A stretch of DNA of 42,549 bases from the NCBI GenBank assembly GCA_039183635.1, contig JBCDBL010000014.1, positions 1 through 42,549 on the forward strand, in the 5' to 3' direction. The notes under the pieces are model-generated. The model was not told the origin of the DNA. It made no database searches and saw only the letters and a program-made list of their open reading frames with translations. Position 1 is the first letter of the stretch. The number at the start of each line of letters is the position of its first letter. The translations under genes and the position numbers were made by a program. The stretch is from JBCDBL01 sp039183635. GTDB lineage: Bacteria > Pseudomonadota > Alphaproteobacteria > Caulobacterales > Parvularculaceae. This document shows positions 25,553-33,565 of the stretch, piece by piece.

Positions 25553-25805
25553 ATTTTAAGCATTCTTGCTGGCGCCGATTTGCATTGGCCTATTCTTTGC
25601 CCAAGCCTTGCGAGGGCGGTTCTGTGTTGAACAGGAAGATTTAATGGATAGGTGCTATTTGTGAAACTGATATGTTTCGTGCGTGCAACTCTATAAGTTA
25701 TCCCTTCATGGTGGGCATGTGCCATTGACGACCTGTTACTCTTCTGATTGAGGGACGTCTTCTGCAAATGCTCGGCGCTTGGCGCATCAAGAAGGGCGTT
25801 TGTTA

Positions 25806-26591
25806 ATGAGCGAAGACAGAGACTACTACTTTCTTGCACGTGCGATCGACGCGGCGCATTTGAGCGATGAGGCGGTTGTCCGCCGCCTTAAAGACAGCGC
25901 TATGCCTGTTTGGAGAAAACTCCATGACGAAGGGGCGCTTGTAAACGTCCGCACATTTCGAAAAGTGGGGGTCGTCGGGCTTGGCTCTGACAATAACCTG
26001 GAGCGGACATGGAGGCTTTTTTCCATCGCTGAGATTGGCGAGGGGTGCGATGCTGAGGCGGTTGCGGAAAGTGAGATTGACGCCCTTAAGGACATGGGTC
26101 TTTATGATGACGCAGATATAGATATATTGTGTACGGAGCTTTTAATGCGTCGGGCGGGGGCGGGCGTTGCTGTCCCGCGCCCCAGTAAGTTGTACGACAG
26201 AATGCCGTCAAATTTTACGACAGCGATTGAATACATATATAAACGCCCCGGGTGTGAAGAGGCTTATAGCGCTTTTATGCGCGACATATTCGGTCCGGTA
26301 GGGTGCGCCATGGTTGAGTGCGGGCACGCTTATTCCGTAACGATTACTGATCGTGTTAAAGTTTATAATAAAGATATCAGTATTCCCGATTGGAACGATA
26401 TTCATATTCTTGTAGGCGATTTTGACGATCCACAGAACGGCTTTACGTCCAAAGCCGGGCAAACCATAAGCAAAGTACTGGGCTTTGAAACGGATGCGGC
26501 GTCTGCGCTCGAGCCTGCGGAAAAAATGCGTCACAAGGTTCTGATGAGCAAAAACATCGAAATTGCAGAATTGTGTTTGGGTGCGATTTAA
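25806..26591 (+). CDS. Unknown 261-residue protein in the catabolic run
   Basis: I do not recognise this protein. Residues 1-100 (YYFLARAIDAAHLSDEA...) and residues 135-240 (FTTAIEYIYKRPG...) look like two related alpha/beta halves, each opening with a strand and a helix and closing with a strand-helix unit. This plan recalls duplicated dimeric alpha-beta-barrel (Dabb/EthD-like) proteins, but no signature is decisive. No signal peptide or membrane segment is visible. The ATG at 25806 is supported by GAAGGGCG, while the frame upstream lacks one. It lies 253 bases after the dienelactone-hydrolase gene and 70 bases before the amidase, on the same strand, so a catabolic role is likely. Confidence 0.75.
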   Translation: MSEDRDYYFLARAIDAAHLSDEAVVRRLKDSAMPVWRKLHDEGALVNVRTFRKVGVVGLGSDNNLERTWRLFSIAEIGEGCDAEAVAESEIDALKDMGLYDDADIDILCTELLMRRAGAGVAVPRPSKLYDRMPSNFTTAIEYIYKRPGCEEAYSAFMRDIFGPVGCAMVECGHAYSVTITDRVKVYNKDISIPDWNDIHILVGDFDDPQNGFTSKAGQTISKVLGFETDAASALEPAEKMRHKVLMSKNIEIAELCLGAI

Positions 26592-26661
26592 ACCTTCTAT
26601 GTATGAAAAGGTCGCGCCAACAGTTGAGAATTTTCAAGGTTAATGTGAGGTCAAACACGCA

Positions 26662-28104
26662 ATGAAAGACCCAAAGGAACTCACAGCTGAATCACCTTCG
26701 CGTAGTGATGAGATTCCATTTTTATCCGCTCGGGATTTGGTGGAGCGTTATAGATCCGGTGATCTGTCGCCTGTCGAAGCCTTGGAGGCTGTTTTTACAC
26801 GGATCGAACAAGCGAACCCGAAAGTGAATGCGATTTGGGCGCAAGATGCGGAGGGGGCGATGGACGCGGCTAAGGCGTCCGAAGCGCGCTGGGCGAAGGG
26901 GGCGCCGCTTGGTCCTGTGGACGGCGTGCCGATGACAATGAAAGATCATATGCCCGTCAAGGGGATGCCGGCGGCGTTCGGGACGTTCGGCATGGCCCCG
27001 GACGGGCCTGGACCGGAGGATGGCGTGCCTGCGGAACGTTTGCGCCGCGGCGGCGCTGTTATGGTCGGTAAAACAACGATGCCTGACATTGGGTTGCCGC
27101 CGGCCGGCGTCAGTCAACGGCATGGCGTGACGCGCAACCCATGGGGGTTAGACTTTAACACGGGCGGGTCCAGTTCCGGCGCGGGAGCGGCTCTCGCCTC
27201 TGGCATGGGGGCGCTGGCGTTGGGGTCGGACACCGGTGGGTCCATCCGGTTGCCTGCCGCTTATTGCGGCGTTGTTGGATTAAAGCCAACGCAAGGCTTA
27301 ATCCCAGCCGACGTGGGCAGCCCAATCAGCGTGTATGGGCCTATGGCGCGCACCGTGGAGGATGCGGCGTCCATGCTGTCTGTTCTTGCTGGTTTCGATG
27401 AAAGGGATTTTATCTCTGTTGAGGCGCCGAGCGATGTGTTTCAGCCGATGGCCCCGTTCGAGCCTGCGGGACGCACCGTTGGCGTCATAACCTCTTTTGG
27501 GGAAGACTTGCCATCAGATCCAGAGATGGTGCGGGCCGTGGAAGAGGCGGCCCGCCATATGGCGCAGGCCGGTTTCGTGGTTGAGGCGGTGAAGACGCCG
27601 CTTAACAACATGAGAGAGATGATCCTTGGATGTTTTCATGCCATAGCTGGCCCGAAGCTCTTTGGGCTTTCCATTATGGCGGCGCAACAGGGGTTCGCTG
27701 AACGCTTGCCCGCTTTTTTCCGCGATGGTTTTGCATATGTGGATGGGGTTGAGCGCGACCAAGTCTATCGCGGCGTCATCGCCATGGGGCAATTGACCCA
27801 AAGACTTGCGCAATTGATGGCGCAATATGATTTTGTTTTAACGCCGACGTCTGGTGTTCCGCCATGGGAAGCGGATAAGTATGTTCCGGATGATGATTTT
27901 CTAAAAATCATCGATGTGACCGCTTTTCTCTTTCCATTCAATGTTTCCGGCAACCCCGGGGTTACCGTGCCCGCCGGGCTCAACGCGGAAGGCTTGCCAG
28001 TGGGCGTGCAATTGGTCGGGCGCCGCTTCGGCGATGCGCGTTTGCTGCAAGCTGCAAAGGTTCTGCAGGACGCGATTGCGCCTGCGCCTTGGCCTGAAGT
28101 CTAA
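26662..28104 (+). CDS. Amidase signature family hydrolase
   Basis: This 480-residue enzyme hydrolyses carboxylic amides with a Ser-cisSer-Lys triad. The Lys is K94 in MTMKDHMPV, the serine cluster is at 170-172 in TGGSSSGAGAAL, and the nucleophile is Ser194 in GSDTGGSIRLPA. The fold segments GVPMTMKDH, CGVVGLKPTQGLI and the C-terminal GNPGVTVPAGLNAEGLPVGVQLVG are typical. No signal peptide is visible, so it acts in the cytoplasm. It precedes the MFS transporter by 32 bases and is probably part of the same transcript. A free amide or amide-linked compound entering the cell is the likely substrate; glutamyl-tRNA amidotransferase activity is unlikely because GatB and GatC are not here. Confidence 0.93.
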   Translation: MKDPKELTAESPSRSDEIPFLSARDLVERYRSGDLSPVEALEAVFTRIEQANPKVNAIWAQDAEGAMDAAKASEARWAKGAPLGPVDGVPMTMKDHMPVKGMPAAFGTFGMAPDGPGPEDGVPAERLRRGGAVMVGKTTMPDIGLPPAGVSQRHGVTRNPWGLDFNTGGSSSGAGAALASGMGALALGSDTGGSIRLPAAYCGVVGLKPTQGLIPADVGSPISVYGPMARTVEDAASMLSVLAGFDERDFISVEAPSDVFQPMAPFEPAGRTVGVITSFGEDLPSDPEMVRAVEEAARHMAQAGFVVEAVKTPLNNMREMILGCFHAIAGPKLFGLSIMAAQQGFAERLPAFFRDGFAYVDGVERDQVYRGVIAMGQLTQRLAQLMAQYDFVLTPTSGVPPWEADKYVPDDDFLKIIDVTAFLFPFNVSGNPGVTVPAGLNAEGLPVGVQLVGRRFGDARLLQAAKVLQDAIAPAPWPEV

Positions 28105-28136
28105 TTCTGGCCCTTTAACAGGAAAAGGTCGCTCAC

Positions 28137-29471
28137 GTGAGATTGCCGACGCATCGCCTTAGCTTATTTGTTACGTCCGGTCTTGTGATTGGGGGAATTA
28201 GTCTTCCGATCACGATGTTATTACCGACTTTTTACGCCGAGACTGTTGGTATCGATTTGACCCTGGTCGGGACGATTTTCATGTTGACCAGATTTTGGGA
28301 TGTATTCACTGATCCGTTGATGGGCGTCATATCTGATCGGTTTCCCTCCCGCTTCGGGCGGCGCCGACATTGGTTGGTGTTTTCGATCCCTATTATTGTC
28401 GGTGCGTTGTTGGCGTTGTGTTTCCCCCCCGCCGGCGCCGGCCCCGCCTATCTTGCCTTTTGTCTGTTTATTTTTTACATCGGGTTCACCTTGGCCAGCA
28501 TATCCATGTTCGCGTGGGCGGCTGAGGTTTCTACGGACTATCATGAGCGTAGTCGGATTATGGCGTTCCTCCAGGCTGCAAACGGTCTTGGGACCCTGGC
28601 TTTGCTTGTTTCCATCGCTTATCTCGACATGAACGGCGCGCCCCTCGATCGCAAGGTCGCTACCGTGGGGCTTTTACTTGCCTGCGCTGCGCCTGTCGCT
28701 TTCTTCGTGTCGGTTCTGTCGGTCTCTGAGCCGCCGGCGCAACGCCGAAAGCCCCAAACGTCAACCAATTGGCTAAACGTTTTGCGATCAAACAAAGCGC
28801 TTCAGCTTCTCCTTGGCGCAGATCTTTTGTTCGGCCTGGTGCAAGGCCTGTTTTTTGGTCTTGTCATTTTCTACGCAAGCGATGTGCTGAAATTGCCACA
28901 GGCGTCGGGAATATTCATGCTGCTGATGTTGGCCGTGGGGGTGCCCGCCATCGTTTTATGGGCGCGCCTCAGCAAGCGTTATGGAAAGCACAAGGTGCTC
29001 GCCTATGCGTCTTTGACAGGCGCCGCCATGACGTTTTTCCTGGGCGTCGCCCCGGCCGGCAATATGGCGTTCGGTGCGGTCGCCTTCGGATTGCAGGGCT
29101 TCGGGCTTGGAGCCGCTTTGTACCTGACGAAATCTATCATGGCGGATGTGGCGGATGAGGACCGTTTGCTGTCCGGCGAAGACCGTACAGGTCTTATGTA
29201 CGCTTTCCTAACTCTCACCTACAAGGTGGGATTGGCGTTTGCTCTGGGACTGTCGTTTCCAATCCTCGACGCGTTCGGGTTTCGACCGGGTGAAGAGAAC
29301 GCCGGTTCGGCGATTTTAAGTTTACGTGCGCTCATGGTTTTTGGGCCCGCCGCTTGTTTTCTTGGTGCAGCGTTCCTGCTTTGGCGTTTTCCCATTGACG
29401 AGGCGCAGCAAAAGAAGTTGCGGACGCTCATCGCCGATGAGCCGGCTTTCGCCGGCAAAACCAAGCAATGA
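28137..29471 (+). CDS. Major facilitator superfamily transporter (GPH-like symporter)
   Basis: This 444-residue inner-membrane protein has about twelve membrane helices. The loop RFWDVFTDPLMGVISDR...GRRRHWL between helices 2 and 3 is the signature of the glycoside-pentoside-hexuronide:cation symporter branch of MFS. The C-terminal tail is short. The GTG start at 28137 has AGGAAAAGG before it and follows the amidase stop by 32 bases, with no terminator between. It may bring the amidase substrate, or the product of TonB-receptor uptake, across the inner membrane. GPH transporters usually carry sugars, but this branch includes many unassigned catabolic transporters. Confidence 0.93.
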   Translation: MRLPTHRLSLFVTSGLVIGGISLPITMLLPTFYAETVGIDLTLVGTIFMLTRFWDVFTDPLMGVISDRFPSRFGRRRHWLVFSIPIIVGALLALCFPPAGAGPAYLAFCLFIFYIGFTLASISMFAWAAEVSTDYHERSRIMAFLQAANGLGTLALLVSIAYLDMNGAPLDRKVATVGLLLACAAPVAFFVSVLSVSEPPAQRRKPQTSTNWLNVLRSNKALQLLLGADLLFGLVQGLFFGLVIFYASDVLKLPQASGIFMLLMLAVGVPAIVLWARLSKRYGKHKVLAYASLTGAAMTFFLGVAPAGNMAFGAVAFGLQGFGLGAALYLTKSIMADVADEDRLLSGEDRTGLMYAFLTLTYKVGLAFALGLSFPILDAFGFRPGEENAGSAILSLRALMVFGPAACFLGAAFLLWRFPIDEAQQKKLRTLIADEPAFAGKTKQ

Positions 29472-29685
29472 TTATCATGTCGCGCATCCCTTTAATCCGG
29501 TGTGATGCCTCCTATAAAGCGCCATTTATTGTTGTCCGGTTGCGTTTCAGACCATTCTTAAAATCGTCATATTGAGCCGCGCTCGGTGATCGTTTTTGCG
29601 CCGGGGGGCTCGTAAGTTCGTGTTCGGGGCGAGGTAAAAAACAAAATACGTTCCAATGCCAAATCAAAACAAAGGGGAGGTCGCG

Positions 29686-32040
29686 ATGACCACATACACA
29701 TCTATTCAACAAACTACTCGCTTACGTCGAAATTTATTGTGCGGAAGCGCAGCCGCTATCGTATCGGCGGCCATGAGCGTTGGGGGCGGCGCTTTTGCGC
29801 AAGAGCTGGCATCCGCAGACGCAGCTTTTGAGGCCGATGTGATTTTCGTTCAGGGCACAAAGCGTGAGCGTCAATTGCAGGATATCGACGATAGTATTTC
29901 CGTGACGACGGGCGAAGATATTATCGATCGCAACATTATCGACCTTGATGACTTATTAAAGCGTGTCGCAAACGCCGACTCCATTCTGCAAATTCGGAAC
30001 TTGCAGCCGGCTGTTATACCGTCTGCTGATTCAGGCGCTGCGCCGTCAGTTGCAGTTTATCTCGACAACGCCCGTCTTACCAGCGCGCAGGTGCCGGCGT
30101 CCGGCAGCACCGGTATTTGGGATCTGGAGCAGGTTGAGGTTTATCGTGGTCCCCAATCCACGCGCCAGGGTGAAAATACACTCGCCGGCGCGATTATTTT
30201 GCAGACAGCGCGCCCGACTTTTGAATTTGGCGGGCGGGCGCGATTTATCGCCGCTGAGGATGGTCAGTATACAGTATCTGCTGCTGTCGGAGGTCCCGTA
30301 GTCGCCGACGAGCTCGCCTTTCGGGCGTCCCTTGACTATCAAACGGCGGACGGGTTTATCTCGGCGCCTGGGCTCGGCATTACAGATGACTTTGATGAGA
30401 GCGAACAGTATACAGGACGTTTGGCGTTTTTGTATGAACCTTCCAGTGCGTCCAGGTTTAATGCGTTATTGAATTTAAGCGTTCAGATGCGCGACGCAAC
30501 GGGCTCGGAAGGTACGGTGACGCTCGACAATGATCCATTCGATCGCGAAGTGGTCTTCAACGCCTTTCAGCTTGGCGATAAGGATGAGGAGACCTACACA
30601 GCTTCGCTTGAGATGAACTACGAGCTTAACGACGCTGTAACGCTGACGTCTGTCACAACATACTCAGACTACAGCTTTGAGCGTATCCGCTCAAATAACC
30701 TTGGCGATACTGTCGAAGACAGTCTCATCACGCAAGAATTGCGCGCGCAATTCGATGTCGGCCGTTTCTCAGGCATTGTCGGGGCTTACACCTCTTACCA
30801 AGAGGAAAGCTATGAGTTCATAACGCCCGCGACCAATGTGACGCCCGGCACGCCTGTCGACGCTCTGCCTCTTGTGGCGGGGCTTGGTTTGCAGGCTGGG
30901 TTGAACGACGCCCAGATTGGAACTCTGGTTTCCCTTTACCCGACTGGCATCTTTTTGGAGGCGGGCCCTGCGCCCGGCCAGCCGTCGCGAAACGTTATTG
31001 AACGTAATAAATACGCCCTGTTCGGTGAAGTGGATTGGGCCGCAACAGATCGCTTGACCTTTACGGGCGGCCTGCGTCTTGATTATGAAGAAAATGAAAC
31101 AGACGCCCGGGGCGGTCTGCGCGTGGCGCCGGCGACATTGAATGCGTTTCCGAACCCCGCAACAATCGTTGATCCGCAGGTCGCAGCTGCTGCGGCGCAA
31201 ATCAACTTCTTTGTGCCGCTACAGTTCACGGCCGTCGGAACTTCCACTGAAGAAACGTCGGATACCGTGGTTCTGCCGCGCGCAGGCGTGCGCTATGACT
31301 GGTCCGATACTTTGTCTACGGCCTTTATCGCAAGTCGCGGATATCGGTCCGGCGGGGGGTCGATCTCCAATCTCGGCGCTTCGGTGGTGTCTTTCGACCC
31401 GGAAACGCTCTGGAACTATGAAGTGTCTCTACGCTCTACATGGCTTGACAATCGCTTGCGGTTTAACGCGAACGTGTTTTACATCGATTGGCAGGATCAG
31501 CAGGTTCAGGTTGCAAATCCGTTCAACCCCTTCGATGCGCCGATCCTGAACGCCGCCTCAAGCACTGTTGTCGGTTTTGAAATTGAGACGGCCTTCGACG
31601 TCACGGACCGGCTGTCCGGTTACGCCAGCATCGGATATAGCGATACGGAATATGATGAGTTCCCGGTTAGCGGAAATTGCGTGAACGGCGATTGCTCCGG
31701 CAATGAGTTCGTAAACGCGCCGCCTTTGACCGGCGCTATCGGCGGGGTTTACCGCGATCCGTCGGGGGTATTCCTTCAAGCCGACGTCAGTTATCGTGAT
31801 GAAGCGTATTCTGAGCTCGGTAACTTTGAGGGTTTGTCCCCGATAACCGGCCAGCCTGTGTTTAACTTTGGCGAGCAGGTCATCGTCGATGCGCAAATCG
31901 GATACGAGTTCGACAATGTAAGAGTATCCGTATTTGGACGTAATTTGACCGATGAAGAAGATTTCACATTCATCGGCCCTCCGGAGGCCGGTCTGCTCGC
32001 CCCGCGCGTGTTCGGCGGCCGCATAGACCTAACATTTTAA
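29686..32040 (+). CDS. TonB-dependent outer-membrane receptor
   Basis: This 784-residue receptor has a signal peptide (residues 1-38, ending GAFAQE), a TonB-box-like ADVIFVQGTKRERQLQDI, and a plug with VAVYLDNARL, LEQVEVYRGPQSTRQGENTLAGAI. The barrel follows and ends in IDLTF, with terminal Phe for outer-membrane insertion. GTKRERQLQDI is the entry pattern common in receptors for organic substrates in sphingomonad-like and related bacteria. The ATG at 29686 is preferred to an upstream one because AAAGGGGAGG precedes it. It lies between an MFS transporter and an M20 amidohydrolase on the same strand and is followed by a strong terminator. Import of the substrate of this catabolic run is the natural inference. 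Confidence 0.94.
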   Translation: MTTYTSIQQTTRLRRNLLCGSAAAIVSAAMSVGGGAFAQELASADAAFEADVIFVQGTKRERQLQDIDDSISVTTGEDIIDRNIIDLDDLLKRVANADSILQIRNLQPAVIPSADSGAAPSVAVYLDNARLTSAQVPASGSTGIWDLEQVEVYRGPQSTRQGENTLAGAIILQTARPTFEFGGRARFIAAEDGQYTVSAAVGGPVVADELAFRASLDYQTADGFISAPGLGITDDFDESEQYTGRLAFLYEPSSASRFNALLNLSVQMRDATGSEGTVTLDNDPFDREVVFNAFQLGDKDEETYTASLEMNYELNDAVTLTSVTTYSDYSFERIRSNNLGDTVEDSLITQELRAQFDVGRFSGIVGAYTSYQEESYEFITPATNVTPGTPVDALPLVAGLGLQAGLNDAQIGTLVSLYPTGIFLEAGPAPGQPSRNVIERNKYALFGEVDWAATDRLTFTGGLRLDYEENETDARGGLRVAPATLNAFPNPATIVDPQVAAAAAQINFFVPLQFTAVGTSTEETSDTVVLPRAGVRYDWSDTLSTAFIASRGYRSGGGSISNLGASVVSFDPETLWNYEVSLRSTWLDNRLRFNANVFYIDWQDQQVQVANPFNPFDAPILNAASSTVVGFEIETAFDVTDRLSGYASIGYSDTEYDEFPVSGNCVNGDCSGNEFVNAPPLTGAIGGVYRDPSGVFLQADVSYRDEAYSELGNFEGLSPITGQPVFNFGEQVIVDAQIGYEFDNVRVSVFGRNLTDEEDFTFIGPPEAGLLAPRVFGGRIDLTF

Positions 32041-32071
32041 CGGTTAGGGCTGTCGCTCTACGACGAAATCC

Positions 32072-32111
32072 AACAGCGCCAACAGGAATTATCTTGTTGG
32101 CGCTGTTTTTT
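32072..32111 (+). terminator. Strong intrinsic terminator after the TonB receptor
   Basis: AACAGCGCCAACA (32072-32084) and TGTTGGCGCTGTT (32095-32107) form a perfect 13-base stem with a 10-base loop, followed by TTTT. This should end transcription of the catabolic run, so the M20 gene behind it needs its own promoter. Confidence 0.9.
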
Positions 32112-32159
32112 ACAGAGCTTGATTAAGTATTTTACTCTGTATAAAATCTATATATTTAT

Positions 32160-32180
32160 GCGCCAATGGAATGCTGGCGC
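32160..32180 (+). other. Hairpin in the leader of the M20 gene
   Basis: GCGCCA (32160-32165) pairs with TGGCGC (32175-32180) and is followed by a T-rich stretch (TTCCTTTTTG), 33 bases before the M20 start codon. It looks like a weak terminator or attenuator; its stem sequence echoes the arms of the strong terminator just before. Confidence 0.35.
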
Positions 32181-32212
32181 TTCCTTTTTGTTGTATCGGT
32201 TTTGAAAATCCA

Positions 32213-33385
32213 ATGAGCGCCTTAACCCCATTCTTAAAAGACAAGGACGTTTTTATTGAACTCCGGAGGGACTTGCACAAACACCCTGAGATCGCTTTCC
32301 AGGAGCGGCGCACGTCGCAAGTTGTTGCTGAGACGTTGCGTGAATATGGAATTGAGACCCATACGGGGCTTGCCGGTACGGGCGTTGTCGGCGTTTTGCG
32401 GGTGGGACAGAGCGAAAAATCCATAGGCTTGCGTGCGGATATGGACGCCTTGCCCATGCAGGAAGAAAACGTTTTTGCACATCGCTCTTGCCATGATGGA
32501 AAAATGCATGCTTGCGGACATGACGGGCATACAACGATGCTGTTGGCGGCGGCGAAGCATCTTGCGGAAACAAGGCGCTTCGACGGCGTTGTAAACTTTA
32601 TATTTCAGCCAGCTGAGGAAAATGAAGGCGGCGCTCGCGTTATGGTGGAAGAAGGGCTGTTCGACGCCTTTCCGATGGAAGCGGTGTTCGGCATGCACAA
32701 TATGCCGATGCTGCCCCTTGGAACTTTTGTAGCGCGTCCCGGTCCTTTGATGGCCGGTTTTGACGTTTTCACGATCACAGTTCGCGGGACAGGGGGGCAT
32801 GCTGCTATTCCGCAATACGTTAAAGATCCGATTGTGGCGGCTTCAAATCTGGTTGGCGCGCTGCAAGCGATCGTTGCACGGAATGTCGACCCTCTAAAAT
32901 CCGCTGTACTCAGCGTCACCCAAATCCATGGAGGCGACAGTTTTAATGTGATCCCCCAGGAGGTGAAAGTTTGCGGCACGGTTCGATATTTTGATCGCGC
33001 CGTAGGCGATGAGGTGGAGCGTCGTATCGCTGAAACGGCTGCCGGACTCGGCGCGGCGTTCGGCGTGGCGGCGGACGTCGCCTATGAGCGTCGTTACCCG
33101 CCGACGGTGAACGATCCGCAAGAAGCTGCATTTTGCTCAGATGTCCTGGCCGCGACGTTCGGCGAGACGTGTTTGGATGCGACCGTGCCGCCCTTGATGG
33201 GGTCGGAGGACTTTGCGTTTATGCTACAGCACAAACGGGGGTGCTACATCTGGGCGGGAACCCGCGCCGATGATCGCGGCGGCGTTTCACTGCACAACCC
33301 CAATTACGATTTTAACGATGATTTGATTCCCTATGGCGCTGCTTATTGGGCGCGCCTTGTGGAGATGCGGTTAAGCGCCGCTTAA
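32213..33385 (+). CDS. M20-family amidohydrolase (hippurate / N-acyl amino acid hydrolase type)
   Basis: This 390-residue metal enzyme cleaves N-acyl or amidic bonds, as in hippurate or N-acetyl amino acids. Family motifs are LHKHPEIAFQE (His22, His24), RADMDALPMQE, HACGHDGHTTML (Cys101, His103), AEENEGGARVM, FGMHNMP and the late MGSEDFAFML and SLHNPNYDFND. The Cys-containing HACGHDGH motif and two-domain length mark the M20D group. No signal peptide is visible. The ATG at 32213 gives the usual family N-terminus. Its stop codon lies at the very edge of repeat B. It sits just after the TonB receptor, suggesting that an imported amide is cut here. Confidence 0.95.
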   Translation: MSALTPFLKDKDVFIELRRDLHKHPEIAFQERRTSQVVAETLREYGIETHTGLAGTGVVGVLRVGQSEKSIGLRADMDALPMQEENVFAHRSCHDGKMHACGHDGHTTMLLAAAKHLAETRRFDGVVNFIFQPAEENEGGARVMVEEGLFDAFPMEAVFGMHNMPMLPLGTFVARPGPLMAGFDVFTITVRGTGGHAAIPQYVKDPIVAASNLVGALQAIVARNVDPLKSAVLSVTQIHGGDSFNVIPQEVKVCGTVRYFDRAVGDEVERRIAETAAGLGAAFGVAADVAYERRYPPTVNDPQEAAFCSDVLAATFGETCLDATVPPLMGSEDFAFMLQHKRGCYIWAGTRADDRGGVSLHNPNYDFNDDLIPYGAAYWARLVEMRLSAA

Positions 33386-33488
33386 AGCGCCGTCGCATCC
33401 ATTGCAATCAGGGCGACGCTTTAAGGTCTTGGTTTTACGCATGTGCGGACGCTCAACCGCTATCTGCTTGAGCTGGGTATGCTTTAAA
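33382..33488 (-). repeat. Dispersed repeat B, copy 2
   Basis: Reverse-complement match of 10311-10416. The outer hairpin AAAGCG-C-CGTCGC with GCGACGCTTT has a one-base bulge, and the inner hairpin is partly eroded (GCATGTGC against GGGTATGC). It begins inside the stop codon of the M20 gene, so it sits at a transcript 3' end like copy 1. Confidence 0.78.
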
Positions 33489-33565
33489 AAGTTCTGAGGT
33501 CTGGCATGGGAAACAGCCTATGTGCGTTGCATTGGCTTTGGTTTTCCCATCTTAGGGGCTGAACT

